64,000 bases of DNA, taken from contig AMYZ01000003.1 of assembly GCA_000335715.1 (NCBI GenBank), positions 1 to 64,000 on the forward strand, read 5' to 3'. The notes under the pieces are model-generated. The model saw only the letters and a program-made list of their open reading frames with translations. It was not told the origin of the DNA and searched no databases. A program made the translations under genes and the position numbers. Below are positions 29,283 through 38,197 of the stretch, piece after piece. The stretch comes from a beta proteobacterium L13. Its GTDB lineage: Bacteria > Pseudomonadota > Gammaproteobacteria > Burkholderiales > Chromobacteriaceae. The stretch's first letter is position 1, and each line of letters starts with the position of its first letter.

Positions 29283-29301
29283 TAAATGTATATACAATTA
29301 C
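29283..29301 (+). promoter_or_regulatory. Second HutC-type operator, inverted relative to the first
   Basis: TTAAATGTATATACAATTA on the plus strand repeats the extended operator at 29137-29155 in opposite orientation, about 130 bases away. It overlaps the last codon and stop of hutC. It could allow repressor looping or control an unseen antisense transcript. Confidence 0.65.
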
Positions 29302-30026
29302 GTTTTGCGTACCCGCGTCTGCGAGCGCAGCTTGTACTTGCTGCCGGGGTGCAGCAGGCGGGCAAAGCTCACCAGATGCCTGCCGGACCAGGTGCGGCGC
29401 AGCACGCGCAGGCAGGGCTCCGGCAGCGCCAGTGCCAGCAGCTGCTGTTCGTCGGCGGCTGGCAGCACCGCTTCTACCGTGTGCTCCACGTCGGTGAGCG
29501 GGCAGGTGCGCATCAGGTAGGCGTTGGGGGTTTCCTGCTCGAAAGCCTGCGCCAGATAGTCCGGCGCCCACTGCGGGTTGACGTAGCGGTCTTCGATCTG
29601 GATCGGGCTGTCGTCTTCGTGGTGCACGATCAGCGAGTGGAACACCGCCGCGCCGGCGGCCATGCCCAGGCGCAACGCCACTTCCTCGCTGGCCGGCTCG
29701 GCGCGGGCAAACAGCACCTGGGCGCGGTAGGCGTGGCCGCGCAGGGCGACTTCCTCGGCGATATTGTTCACGTCCAGCAGCGGCGACTCGGCCTTGCGCT
29801 CGGCCACGTAGGTGCCGTCACCGGCGTAACGCAGCAGCACGCCGGCCTCGGCCAGGTCGCGGATGGCCTTGTTCACCGTCATGCGCGACACGCCGAACTG
29901 GCGCGCCAGCTCTACCTCGGGCGGGATCTTGGCACCGGGGGCGAAGGTGCGCTGCTTGATACCGTCGAGAATGTAATCGCGGATACGCAGGAAATGGGGC
30001 TTGGCGGCGGGTTTGGGCGTGCTCAT
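29298..30026 (-). CDS. hutC: Histidine utilization repressor HutC
   Basis: A GntR/HutC-family repressor of 242 residues, normally released from DNA by urocanate. The winged helix-turn-helix (about 10-75) reads KIPPEVELARQFGVSRMTVN and KAIRDLAEAGVLLRYAGDGT. The UTRA ligand domain (about 90-235) includes HEDDSPIQIEDRYVNP and the HutC-type DVEHTVEAVLPA. The start at 30026 (MSTPKPAAK) is preferred over the open frame upstream; the binding site is weak. It lies directly upstream of hutI, and two TGTATATACA operators flank its terminator. Confidence 0.95.
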   Translation of the reverse strand: MSTPKPAAKPHFLRIRDYILDGIKQRTFAPGAKIPPEVELARQFGVSRMTVNKAIRDLAEAGVLLRYAGDGTYVAERKAESPLLDVNNIAEEVALRGHAYRAQVLFARAEPASEEVALRLGMAAGAAVFHSLIVHHEDDSPIQIEDRYVNPQWAPDYLAQAFEQETPNAYLMRTCPLTDVEHTVEAVLPAADEQQLLALALPEPCLRVLRRTWSGRHLVSFARLLHPGSKYKLRSQTRVRKT

Positions 30027-30139
30027 GCGCTGATTGTAACGCGGCACTGGTCAAAGCGCTTGGCAGCAGTTAGCTTAGAGCCCGATGGCATGCGTCACCC
30101 GCCTGCCGCGCCCACCCCACCTTTGCTGATGGAATTGCC

Positions 30140-31006
30140 ATGAGTCACCCCGTTCACCCCGATCTGTTACCCGCTGGCGTACGCGCCATCGAGCTGGCCC
30201 CTGGTGTTCCCGGCCTGGCATTTACCCACCCCGCCTTTACTGCCACCTTGAGCCTGTACGGTGGCCAGCTACTGGGCTACACCCCGCACGGCGGCCAACC
30301 TTTGTTTTACCTGTCGCCGGCCGCCATCTTGCAGCCTGGCAAAGCCATACGCGGCGGCGTGCCGCTGTGCTGGCCGTGGTTTGGCAAGCACGCTAGCGAC
30401 ACCAGCCAGCCGCAGCACGGCGTGGCGCGTACTGCGCTGTGGACAGTCAATGCCATCGCGCGCAGCGAGCTGGGGTTTCACGTGAAACTGAACGGCCCGC
30501 GCCACGGCGAGCTGTCGTCCAGCCTGAGCCTGGTACTGGGCGAGGCCGTCGATATGACGCTGACCACGCGTAACCACGGCAAGACCGTGGCCACCGTCAG
30601 CGCCGCACTGCACAGCTATATCGCCGTGGGCGATATCCGCCAGGCCAGCCTGGCAGGGCTGGAAAACGCCAGCAGCCACAACAAGCTCACCGACACCCAC
30701 GGCACCCTGCCCGCCAGCCCGTGGCGTTTTGATGGCCCCACCGATGCCGTGGTCGCCAGCGGTGCCGCCTGCACCCTGCACGATGCCGCCTGGCAACGCA
30801 AGGTGGCCATCAGCAGCAGCGGCTCTGCCAGCACCGTGGTATGGACGCCGTGGGCCAGCGGCGCAGCGGCGCTGGCCGACATGCCGGACGACGGCTGGCA
30901 GCACTTTTTGTGCGTGGAAGCGGCCAATGCCGGCGCAGACAGCCGCCTGATTGCCCCTGGCGACAGCCATACACTAGGCCAGCATTTGCACCTTACGGGG
31001 GTATAA
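30140..31006 (+). CDS. D-hexose-6-phosphate mutarotase (YeaD-like)
   Basis: An aldose-1-epimerase-fold enzyme of 288 residues expected to interconvert anomers of glucose-6-phosphate and related sugars. Family markers: YGGQLLGYTPHGGQPLFYLSP, IRGGVPLCWPWFG, QPQHGVART, and the late NPWASG-like WTPWASGAA with CVEAAN. Divergent from hutC with 113 bases between starts. The ribosome binding site is weak (TGGAATTGCC before the ATG). The final GGTATAATCAG at its 3' end could act as a -10 for the next gene. Confidence 0.88.
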   Translation: MSHPVHPDLLPAGVRAIELAPGVPGLAFTHPAFTATLSLYGGQLLGYTPHGGQPLFYLSPAAILQPGKAIRGGVPLCWPWFGKHASDTSQPQHGVARTALWTVNAIARSELGFHVKLNGPRHGELSSSLSLVLGEAVDMTLTTRNHGKTVATVSAALHSYIAVGDIRQASLAGLENASSHNKLTDTHGTLPASPWRFDGPTDAVVASGAACTLHDAAWQRKVAISSSGSASTVVWTPWASGAAALADMPDDGWQHFLCVEAANAGADSRLIAPGDSHTLGQHLHLTGV

Positions 31007-31045
31007 TCAGCGTTTGCCTCACAGCCGGATACCACGAGTAACAGC

Positions 31046-31627
31046 ATGATCCAACCCGACCGCCTGGACCGTTTCTTTCCCATTACCTACCCCAATGGCA
31101 ACACAGTTAGCCGTTTTGCCAAGCATTGCCCGCACTGCAAGCAGCTGGTGAAAGCGTCGGCGATGGAAGGCATGGCCCTGCTGCTGAAAGACAAGGTATT
31201 CGTGCTGGCCGATGGCCACTGCCCGCATTGCCAGCACAGCTTTGTCGTGAAGTGCGTGATCGACGAATACAAGCAGGTGCACGCCGTGGGCCTGCCGGTA
31301 TTCCTGTACCGCATGATGCTGCAATGGGGCGCGCGCAAGCAGGTGCAAACGTTCCGCCAGCAAAGCGACTGGCGCATGGCGCAACAAGAAGCCAGCGAGC
31401 AGGCAGATAGCGCACCGGCAGCGCGGGGCACCCAGCTGGCGGACAGCGCCATGGTGCAGAAATCGGAAGAAATCCTGGGCAATTTCATGGGCCAGCCCAT
31501 TCACGCCTGGATCATGAGCAATGGCCAGCGCCTGGTCTACGAACGTGCGGTGCCGCCAGGTGGCAGCTTTCAGCTGGCCGAGCAGGAAGTGCTGTTTGAA
31601 AACCGCCTGATCTACCGCCCGGCCTGA
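31046..31627 (+). CDS. Hypothetical protein with zinc-ribbon-like cysteine pairs
   Basis: A 193-residue protein of unknown function. Cysteines at 28 and 31 (HCPHCKQ) and at 59 and 62 (HCPHCQH) form two CxxC pairs about 30 residues apart, a likely zinc ribbon. The middle (about 100-135) is charged and helical, and the C-terminus is beta-like (IMSNGQRLVYERAVPPGG). Codon use is typical of the window. It follows the mutarotase gene by 39 bases and may share its transcript; a terminator follows. Confidence 0.7.
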   Translation: MIQPDRLDRFFPITYPNGNTVSRFAKHCPHCKQLVKASAMEGMALLLKDKVFVLADGHCPHCQHSFVVKCVIDEYKQVHAVGLPVFLYRMMLQWGARKQVQTFRQQSDWRMAQQEASEQADSAPAARGTQLADSAMVQKSEEILGNFMGQPIHAWIMSNGQRLVYERAVPPGGSFQLAEQEVLFENRLIYRPA

Positions 31628-31641
31628 TACGGCTACGCATC

Positions 31642-31675
31642 AAAAACCCCCTTCAGCTTGCTGGCGGGGGTTTTT
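31642..31675. terminator. Bidirectional rho-independent terminator
   Basis: AAAAACCCCC pairs with GGGGGTTTTT around a 14-base loop, between the zinc-ribbon protein gene and the convergent acetyltransferase gene. T-runs are present for both directions. Confidence 0.85.
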
Positions 31676-31706
31676 ACGTTGCGGGCGGCGCTGGCGACAG
31701 CGCTAT

Positions 31707-32237
31707 TCAATTCAGGCGGATGCGGTAAACGCAGCTGGCATCATCCGGCCAACTCTCGCTCATGCCCAGGCGCTGGCACACGCGCCGCGCTGCATGGTTG
31801 GCCGCAGCGGTGCAGGCGTAGACTTCCTGCGCGCCGTAGGGGCCAAACGCCAGCGATAACATGCTATCTGTCGCCTCGGTATACAAACCCAGCCCCAGCC
31901 AGTCCGGGTGGCCCCAGAACCCCAGCTCCCAGCACTGTGCGCTGCGCAGGTGCAGCTCGCAGCAGCCGACGACCTCTTCGCCCAGCCATAACAGCGCGAT
32001 CTTGTCCTGCGCCTGCGGCCACACCAGTCCCACCTTGCGACACCAGGCTTCGCAGGCCTCGGCGTGCTGGGGTGGCTGTGCCCAGGGCAGGCTATCCGGA
32101 AAACAGCGCAACAGCGGCAGGCTGGCCTCGATGGCGGCATACAGTGCGGCACCGTCGCCCGGCTGCGGCGCGGCCATGCGCAGGCGGCTGGTGTAGACCC
32201 CGTCCAGCAAGGGGTCGGTTAAGGGGTAATCCTGCAT
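31707..32237 (-). CDS. GNAT acetyltransferase, RimJ/RimL-like
   Basis: A 176-residue acetyl-CoA-dependent N-acetyltransferase. The N-terminal SRLRMAAPQPGDGAALYAAI and the acetyl-CoA stretch LGFWGHPDWLGLGLYTEATD, then VYACTAAANHAARRVCQRLG, follow the RimJ/RimL pattern. The normal Q/RxxGxG/A motif is changed to WLGLGL. The start at 32237 has GGAG five bases upstream, better than the ATG 12 bases earlier. Substrate unknown; the family includes ribosomal-protein and small-molecule acetylases. Confidence 0.8.
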   Translation of the reverse strand: MQDYPLTDPLLDGVYTSRLRMAAPQPGDGAALYAAIEASLPLLRCFPDSLPWAQPPQHAEACEAWCRKVGLVWPQAQDKIALLWLGEEVVGCCELHLRSAQCWELGFWGHPDWLGLGLYTEATDSMLSLAFGPYGAQEVYACTAAANHAARRVCQRLGMSESWPDDASCVYRIRLN

Positions 32238-32332
32238 GCCATCTCCCATCGCGCAGTGCGGCTGCCCGCGCTGCGCCCAATCCTGCCTGCCACGCAGGCC
32301 AACGATACCAGGCAGCGGCCAGCTGGTGCTGC

Positions 32333-33580
32333 CTAGCCCAGGGTAGCTGCAATCAGGCTGGCGATACGTTCACTGGCCCCCCGGTGGGCGGCGGTAAACG
32401 CCAGCCCGGCTTCACGCATGCGTTGGCGGGTGTCAGCATCGGCCAACAGCGCCAGCGCAGCCGCCACCAGCTGCGGCGCGTCGGCCACCTGGCGCGCGGC
32501 ACCGGCTTGCAGTGCCAATGTACTGGCCTCGGCAAAATTATAGGTAGAAGGCCCCAGTAGTACAGGTACGCCGACGCTGGCCGGCTCGATCATGTTCTGC
32601 GCGCCGAAATCCAGCAGCGAACCACCGACAAAGGCCACATCGGCGGCAGCGTAGTAGGCAAACAGCTCGCCCATGCTGTCGCCCACCCACACCTGGGTAT
32701 CGGCGGCCACCGCCCGCTGCTCGCTGCGGCGCTGCACGACAAAACCGCGATCTGCGGCCAACTGCGCCACCTCGGCAAAGCGTTCCGGGTGGCGCGGTAC
32801 CAACACCAGCAAGGCTTGCTGCGGGCCAGCGGCGCGCCAGGCGTCCAGAATCAGCGCTTCTTCGCCATCGCGCGTGCTGGCGCACACCCACACCGGGCGT
32901 GTGCCGATGCCAGCGCGGAACGCCTCGCCCAGCGCCAGCTTGTCGGCTGGCGGCGTGAAATCGTACTTGGTACTGCCGCACACCAGCGGCGTAGGCGTGC
33001 CCAGTGCGGCCAACCTGGCGGCATCGTCGGGGCTTTGCGCCGCCACCGCGTTCAGGCGTTGCAGCGCCGGGCGCACCAGGCGGGCGATGCGGCGGTAACC
33101 GCCGGCGGATTTTTCCGACAACCGCGCGTTCACCAGCAGCACCGGCACATCGGCGTCGCGGCAGGCGTGAATCATCGCCGGCCAGAGTTCGGTTTCCATC
33201 AGCAGCAGGCAAGCCGGCTGCGCGGCGGCGACAAAGCTGCGCATCCAGCGCAGGTTGTCGTACGGCAGGTAGTGCACCTGGGCGTCGGGGTACAGCTCCT
33301 GGGCGATGGCGCGGCCGGTGGGCGTCATCTGCGTAATCAGCAGGCTGGCCTGTGGATAACGCGCGCGCAGCGCTTTCACCAAGGGCAAAGCGGCGCGGGT
33401 TTCGCCCACCGACACCGCGTGCAGCCAGATCTGCTGCCCGCGTGGCTGCGGCTGGCTGCGGCCGAAACGCTCGTCCCAGTGCTCAAGATAAGCCGGCGCC
33501 TGGCGGGCACGCTTTTTCAGGTAGCGCTTGATCAGCGGCGTCAGCAGCGGCCACAGCGCGGAGTACAGGCGCAGCAGCAT
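32333..33580 (-). CDS. waaA: 3-deoxy-D-manno-octulosonic acid (Kdo) transferase
   Basis: Adds Kdo from CMP-Kdo to lipid A precursor at the inner membrane, starting the LPS core. The 415-residue enzyme has the N-terminal membrane anchor (MLLRLYSALWPLLTPLIKRY) and GT30 hallmarks: IWLHAVSVGETRAALPL, LPYDNLRWMRSFV, LLMETELWPAMI, and VFVGGSLLDFG with HNMIEPA-type AQNMIEPASVGVPVL. The ATG shares one base with the waaC stop (TGATG), so the two genes are coupled. The open frame upstream of 33580 is waaC read in another frame. Confidence 0.95.
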   Translation of the reverse strand: MLLRLYSALWPLLTPLIKRYLKKRARQAPAYLEHWDERFGRSQPQPRGQQIWLHAVSVGETRAALPLVKALRARYPQASLLITQMTPTGRAIAQELYPDAQVHYLPYDNLRWMRSFVAAAQPACLLLMETELWPAMIHACRDADVPVLLVNARLSEKSAGGYRRIARLVRPALQRLNAVAAQSPDDAARLAALGTPTPLVCGSTKYDFTPPADKLALGEAFRAGIGTRPVWVCASTRDGEEALILDAWRAAGPQQALLVLVPRHPERFAEVAQLAADRGFVVQRRSEQRAVAADTQVWVGDSMGELFAYYAAADVAFVGGSLLDFGAQNMIEPASVGVPVLLGPSTYNFAEASTLALQAGAARQVADAPQLVAAALALLADADTRQRMREAGLAFTAAHRGASERIASLIAATLG

Positions 33581-34539
33581 CAGGCCGCCCCCCGCACACG
33601 CGCCAGCAGGGACAACACCGCGTCTACCGCCGGGATCTCCCCTGCCCGGCCGATGTTGGCCGCACGCGCGGTTTCCACCACGCCGGTCAACGCCGGGTCG
33701 GTATCCGTATAAATAGCTACCAGCGGCACATCCAGCGCGTTGGCCAGATGGGTCAGGCCGGTATCCACCCCTACCACGGCAGCGGCGTGGCCCAGCAGCG
33801 CGGCGGCTTCGCGCAGTGGCACACGCGGCGCCACTACCGCGCCCGGCATGGCGGCGGCCAACCTTTGCGCACGCGCTTGTTCCACCGCATTGCCCCACGG
33901 CAGTACCGCGTACAAGCCTTGTGCCGCCAGCTCGGCGGCCAGCGCCAGCCAGTGCGGCTCCGGCCACAGTTTGCTGTCGCGGCTGGTGGCGTGCAGCAGC
34001 ACGGCGTAAGGGCCGGCCGGGAGCCAGCCCGGGCGGGCACCGGCGCGGATGCCGAATACCGGCGCGCCGCTTACTTCATAGCCGAACGCCGCGGCAAACA
34101 GGCTGCGGTTGCGTTCGATGGCGGAAAGCTGGCGGCTCACGGCGTAATGCTGGTGGTAAAACCGTGCGGCCAACGGTTCGCGGATGCTGGCAGCGTCGTA
34201 GCCGGCCAGCGGGCCGTTGGCCAGCCAGCCCGGCAGCGCACTTTTCAACAGGCCTTGTGCGTCCAGCACCAGATCCCAGCGCGTGCCTTGCAGCGCCTGC
34301 TTCAGCGTTGCCATCTGCTGCCAGGTATCGCGCGCCAGCAAATGCTTGCGCCAGCGGCGCCAGGCGATAGGCAAGGTGGCCTGTACCTGCGGGTGCAGGC
34401 CGGGGATATCCACAAAGGCTTCTTCGGCCAGCCAGGTAATACGGGTATCGGGCTGGTGTTGCGCCAGCTCGGTCAGCGCCGGCCAGGTGTGGATAAGGTC
34501 GCCCATCGACGATGTGCGCAGCAGAAGGACATTTTTCAT
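33580..34539 (-). CDS. waaC: Lipopolysaccharide heptosyltransferase I
   Basis: Transfers the first L-glycero-D-manno-heptose onto Kdo in the inner core of LPS. A 319-residue GT9 enzyme: MKNVLLLRTSSMGDLIHTWP at the start, GLHPQVQATLPIAWRRWRK as in WaaC proteins, VLDAQGLLKSAL, and the C-terminal donor site VVGVDTGLTHLANAL. The start at 34539 is the family start. First gene of the waaC-waaA pair. A perfect DnaA box lies inside it at 34498-34506. Confidence 0.94.
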   Translation of the reverse strand: MKNVLLLRTSSMGDLIHTWPALTELAQHQPDTRITWLAEEAFVDIPGLHPQVQATLPIAWRRWRKHLLARDTWQQMATLKQALQGTRWDLVLDAQGLLKSALPGWLANGPLAGYDAASIREPLAARFYHQHYAVSRQLSAIERNRSLFAAAFGYEVSGAPVFGIRAGARPGWLPAGPYAVLLHATSRDSKLWPEPHWLALAAELAAQGLYAVLPWGNAVEQARAQRLAAAMPGAVVAPRVPLREAAALLGHAAAVVGVDTGLTHLANALDVPLVAIYTDTDPALTGVVETARAANIGRAGEIPAVDAVLSLLARVRGAA

Positions 34540-35125
34540 GCGCGGAATTCTACGGCTGCCCCTGTGGTTAACCAAGTAAAATCGCGGCTACCCGAATGTG
34601 GATAAAGCGCTGTGGATAAGAAAGTGCATAGTTATCCACAACGGGTCCCGCTAGCGCAGCCAAGGTTAATGGGGTAGCCACACACATGTTAAGTCATTGA
34701 AGTAAAGTAATTTTTAACACTTACCCACAGGAAGGTGGCGTGTATATCATTGTCTTCAAATAAGTAATGTGAAAACAATGAAAGAATGAGGTGCGAAACA
34801 AGCTGACCAGGTTTCAGCAAAAAAACGGCTGTCAGCAGCAAGTGAACAGCTGGTACTTGCGCAATCGGTTTCGCTGCAGACCCACAGCCATGGCAAACTT
34901 GATGCACAGCTTGCGGGTAAAACCGGGCCTGGCGATGTGGACAAGCCGTGTTGAAGACAAAAGCGCTGATTTATCCACAAAGCTTGCACCACAAAACAGG
35001 CGTAGCAGACACAGCTGTTCGATTAAAGCAATATGTTGAAATAAAAAAGAAAAAAGTACTTATCCACAACCGTATGGCTACTTCATCAGCCCTTATCAAT
35101 TTAATTACTGGACAGTCTAGAAAGT

Positions 35126-35884
35126 ATGTCTGAAGCGCTAAGCGTGGTGCTTATCACCAAAAATGCAGAAACACAGCTGGAAAAATGTCTGCAAAGCTGT
35201 GCTTTTGCTGACGAGATCGTGGTGGTGGATTCGGGAAGTACAGACAGGACATTGGCAATAGCTTCTGCCTATAAGGCAAAAGTTATCCACCAGGACTGGT
35301 TGGGATTCGGCCCGCAGAAGCAATTTGCCGTAGCGCAGGCCAGCCACGACTGGGTGCTGTGTCTGGATGCAGACGAATGGTTGTCTGATAAATTACGAAA
35401 TGAAATCATGCAGTTACTGGAAAACCCCGGCGCCTACGCCTGGCGTTTTGCCCGCAGTAACAAATTCATGGGGCGCTTTCTGAAATTTGGCGAAGGCTAC
35501 CCGGACTACAGCCTGCGCCTGTTTCACCGTCAGCACGCCCGCTGGTCGGACGACGCAGTACACGAATACGTACAGACAAATGGCAAGGTTGGCACCCTGG
35601 CGGGTGACCTGATGCACGAGTCCGGTGAAGACATCGCCCTGTATCTGAGCAAACAGAACCGTTACACCAGTTTGCAGGCCGAAGCGCTGTACCAGCGTGG
35701 CAAACAATGCGGGCTGGCCAAGCTGGTGTTCAGCCCGCTGACGCGATTTATCAAGTTTTATCTAGTACGACAGGGTTTTCGCGATGGTTTGCCAGGTTTG
35801 GTGCACATCAGCATTGGCTGCTTCAACAGCTATATCAAGTACGCCAAGCTGATCGAACTGCACCGGCTGGGGAAAACTCGCTAG
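35126..35884 (+). CDS. Family 2 glycosyltransferase, WaaE/LgtF-like LPS core enzyme
   Basis: Predicted to add a sugar, often beta-1,4-glucose, to heptose in the LPS core on the cytoplasmic face. The 252-residue protein has the GT-A pattern: SVVLITKNAETQLEKCL, ADEIVVVDSGSTDRT, WLGFGPQKQFA, and the metal site in VLCLDADEWLSD. The second half is amphipathic and basic, as in WaaE/KdtX. Its place beside waaC-waaA (divergent) supports an LPS role. Codon use at the 5' end is a little more AT-rich than neighbours. A terminator follows. Confidence 0.88.
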   Translation: MSEALSVVLITKNAETQLEKCLQSCAFADEIVVVDSGSTDRTLAIASAYKAKVIHQDWLGFGPQKQFAVAQASHDWVLCLDADEWLSDKLRNEIMQLLENPGAYAWRFARSNKFMGRFLKFGEGYPDYSLRLFHRQHARWSDDAVHEYVQTNGKVGTLAGDLMHESGEDIALYLSKQNRYTSLQAEALYQRGKQCGLAKLVFSPLTRFIKFYLVRQGFRDGLPGLVHISIGCFNSYIKYAKLIELHRLGKTR

Positions 35885-35904
35885 CTCAGCGCTGAGCTGT
35901 GGAT

Positions 35905-35931
35905 AAACCGGCCTGTACGGCCGGTTTTTTT
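35905..35931 (+). terminator. Rho-independent terminator of the glycosyltransferase gene
   Basis: AAACCGGCC pairs with GGCCGGTTT around TGTAC, followed by a T-run. It starts 20 bases past the stop. A DnaA box immediately precedes and touches the stem (35898-35906). Confidence 0.85.
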
Positions 35932-36173
35932 GTACCTGCGCTTGTAAAAGCGTTGCTCGAAATCGGCATCGAAGCGGCTAGCAGGCTGTGGGTAAATCAC
36001 GACCACCCAGTAAGTAACTGTTTTTATTGGAAAGCGCTGCTAAAAGCATGGCCCTATTGGCTTATCCACAAGTGACGGCCAGCTTCGCACGCTGGCAAGC
36101 ACAATTCGCCAAGCTTTTGTCATGGCTGAGGATTGCTGCTGTAATGGTGGGCCAATCACCCGCTCGCCCTGCC

Positions 36174-37190
36174 ATGAACTTGCGCTTTCCTGCCCCTTTA
36201 CAGCCCGGTGACACGCTTGCGCTGTGCGCGGTGTCCTCCGGTGTGCCGGAAGTGATGCACGCCCGTCTGGACGCCTCTATCGCCGCTCTGCGCGCCGCCG
36301 GCTACCAGGTGGTAGAGGGCGATACCCTGCGCCGGCAAGAAAAAAACGCCAGCGCCAGCGCCGCCACCCGCCTGGCCGAGCTCAACCGCTTTCTGTACGA
36401 CCCTGCCATCCAGGCCATCCTGCCGCCCTGGGGCGGCGAGCTGGCCATGCAGCTGCTGGCCGGGCTGGACTGGCCAAGGTTGGCCGCATTGCCGCCCAAA
36501 TGGCTGTGCGGTTTTTCCGATGTGTCCACGCTGGCAGTGCCGCTGACCCTGCGCGCTGGCTGGGCCACGCTGCACAGCCCGAACGTGTTTGATATCAGCC
36601 ACCCGGATCGCCACGGTGAAATGCAGGCGCTATGGCATAGCTGGCAGCACGGTTTGCCGCCCCGCCAGCAGGCCTTTACGCACTTTTGGCCGTTTGGCGA
36701 CGCCGGTGTGGCCAAAAGCAGCCGCGTGCGTGTGGCGGGGGCTGCACAGGCCAGCATCAGCGGGCGCCTGATAGGCGGCTGCCTGGATACGCTGTCGCGC
36801 CTGGCCGCCACGCCATATTTCGACCTGCAAACCTGGCGCGGCCAACCCGTGCTGCTGTACCTGGAAAACTGCGAGCTGGCCCCGTGCGAGCTGGCTCGCG
36901 CCCTGACCGCCATGCGTCTGGCCGGCATATTCGACGGCCTGGCTGGCTTGATACTGGGGCGCAGCAGCGGCCCCGAGGCACAACAGGCACACGAGCTGCA
37001 CTACGAAGAAGCCGTCATGCAGGCGCTGGATGGCCTGCCCTGCCCGCTGGTACTGGATGCCGATATCGGCCACGTGCCCCCGCAATGGACGCTGATGAAC
37101 GGCGCCTGGGCCACGCTGCACGTACAGTATGGCCACGCCACCCTCGTACAGCACTACCACCCCGCCACCACCGCAGGAGATACACCATGA
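36174..37190 (+). CDS. S66-family serine peptidase (LD-carboxypeptidase / MccF-like)
   Basis: Predicted to cleave LD-peptide bonds of recycled muropeptides or, like MccF, aminoacyl-nucleotide antibiotics. The 338-residue protein has the S66 features: [17 protein letters not shown] near the N-terminus, [14 protein letters not shown], the nucleophile Ser in CGFSDVSTL, a catalytic Glu in [10 protein letters not shown] and His in [14 protein letters not shown]. The start at 36174 fits the family, but no good binding site is visible and the frame is open to 36027. ATGA overlap with the YiaA-like gene makes it first of a three-gene operon. Confidence 0.82.
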   Translation: MNLRFPAPLQPGDTLALCAVSSGVPEVMHARLDASIAALRAAGYQVVEGDTLRRQEKNASASAATRLAELNRFLYDPAIQAILPPWGGELAMQLLAGLDWPRLAALPPKWLCGFSDVSTLAVPLTLRAGWATLHSPNVFDISHPDRHGEMQALWHSWQHGLPPRQQAFTHFWPFGDAGVAKSSRVRVAGAAQASISGRLIGGCLDTLSRLAATPYFDLQTWRGQPVLLYLENCELAPCELARALTAMRLAGIFDGLAGLILGRSSGPEAQQAHELHYEEAVMQALDGLPCPLVLDADIGHVPPQWTLMNGAWATLHVQYGHATLVQHYHPATTAGDTP

Positions 37191-37630
37191 AACCCCGCAT
37201 CGCCCCGCCTTCGGCCGCCTTTGTCGGCGTGTCCTGGCTTGCCTTGTTTGCCGGCATGCTTACCTACCTCATCGGCCTGTGGAATGCCACCATGCCGCTG
37301 AACGAAAAGGGTTATTACTTCACCGTGCTGCTATACGGCCTGTTTGCCGCCGTGTCGCTGCAAAAAAGCGTGCGCGACCGGCTGGAAAACATCGCCGTCA
37401 GCGGGATTTACTATGGTCTGTGCTGGTTGTCGGTGGGTATCAGTCTGCTGCTGCTGGGTGTGGGCTTGTGGAACGCTACCCTGCTGGGCAGCGAAAAAGG
37501 CTTTTACGCCATGGCCTATCTGCTCAGCCTGTTTGCGGCGGTAGCGGTACAGAAAAATACCCGCGACCAGCTGGCCAGCCAGCCCGAGCCCGGCAGCTTT
37601 ATGCCAGAGCATGAAGGGGAGCAGTCGTGA
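37187..37630 (+). CDS. YiaA/YiaB-family inner membrane protein
   Basis: A 147-residue membrane protein with two repeats of the YiaAB two-helix domain. Each has two hydrophobic segments and a GLWNAT-L-EKGFY type motif ([16 protein letters not shown] and [17 protein letters not shown]). Function unknown. GGAGATACACC precedes the ATG, which overlaps the upstream stop by four bases. The GTG start of the next gene also overlaps its stop, so translation is coupled along the operon. Confidence 0.85.
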   Translation: MKPRIAPPSAAFVGVSWLALFAGMLTYLIGLWNATMPLNEKGYYFTVLLYGLFAAVSLQKSVRDRLENIAVSGIYYGLCWLSVGISLLLLGVGLWNATLLGSEKGFYAMAYLLSLFAAVAVQKNTRDQLASQPEPGSFMPEHEGEQS

Positions 37631-38130
37631 GCATCGTGCTGCGTGACGCCACCGCCTTTGACGCCGACAGCGTGCAGGCGCTGCTATTCGACCACGGCCC
37701 CAGTCCCTGGAACTGGCTGCCACCGGAAGGTGTGGCGCGGACCATCCAGCAGCTGGTGGCCGGCCTGGCTGGCGCGGTACTGGCCGAGGACGGCAGCGTG
37801 CTGGTAGGGGCGGTACTGTACCGCCATGCCGACCCCTACCCCAGCCTGCGCCCCGACGATATCAGCCCGCTACAGTGCAGCTATATCGTGGAAGCGGTAG
37901 TGCACCGCGACTACGCCGGCCAGGGCATAGGCGCCCGCTTGCTGAACAGCGTGTGCCAGAAGCTGGCAGCACAGGGGCAGGCCTGGGTGGTAGCCGACCG
38001 CCACGAAGAAAACGGCCCGTCCGCCGGCATGATGCGCAAAGCCGGCTTGCAACAGCTGGGCGTATACGACGACCCGGCGCACCGCCCCCACGGCAGCGGC
38101 CGTACCGCGGTGTGCGGCCGCCGCCTGTAG
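37627..38130 (+). CDS. GNAT acetyltransferase
   Basis: A 167-residue N-acetyltransferase with acetyl-CoA motif A in [20 protein letters not shown] and a following helix ([15 protein letters not shown]). It begins with GTG at 37627, overlapping the YiaA-like stop (GTGA), with GGGGAGCA upstream. Substrate unknown. Last gene of the operon with the S66 peptidase; a strong terminator follows. In microcin C systems an acetyltransferase (MccE) and an S66 peptidase (MccF) work side by side, but nothing else here indicates such a system. Confidence 0.82.
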   Translation: MSIVLRDATAFDADSVQALLFDHGPSPWNWLPPEGVARTIQQLVAGLAGAVLAEDGSVLVGAVLYRHADPYPSLRPDDISPLQCSYIVEAVVHRDYAGQGIGARLLNSVCQKLAAQGQAWVVADRHEENGPSAGMMRKAGLQQLGVYDDPAHRPHGSGRTAVCGRRL

Positions 38131-38143
38131 CACGCGGTACCCA

Positions 38144-38186
38144 AAAGCAAAGCGGCCAGGCTGTCATCGCCTGGCCGCTTTGCTTT
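38144..38186. terminator. Strong bidirectional hairpin terminator
   Basis: An 18-bp near-perfect stem (AAAGCAAAGCGGCCAGGC with its complement) and a seven-base loop lie between the GNAT gene and the convergent rsmE. Confidence 0.85.
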
Positions 38187-38197
38187 ACCTGGTGGAG

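Larger units (their letters stand above)
34597..36070. other. DnaA-box cluster with AT-rich tracts (gene-poor 34540-35125)
   Basis: Perfect DnaA boxes (TTATCCACA or TGTGGATAA) lie at 34597, 34611, 34632, 34971, 35060, 35898 and 36062. Near-matches lie at 34721, 34936, 35283 and 35987. Two more perfect boxes lie just to the left, in waaC (34498) and waaA (33351). The 586-base gap before the glycosyltransferase gene holds no credible gene but has AT-rich tracts around 34690-34790 and 35030-35110. The region looks like a DnaA-titration site or an origin-like element. No dnaA, dnaN or rpmH is in the window. Confidence 0.65.

Noticed and set aside
34689-34992. Short frames inside the DnaA-box region
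   Set aside because: They cross DnaA boxes and AT-rich tracts, overlap each other on the same strand, and have no binding sites.
36174-38130. Microcin C-type immunity locus (S66 peptidase plus acetyltransferase)
   Set aside because: No precursor peptide, adenylating enzyme or exporter is present; S66 peptidases and GNAT proteins are common housekeeping genes.
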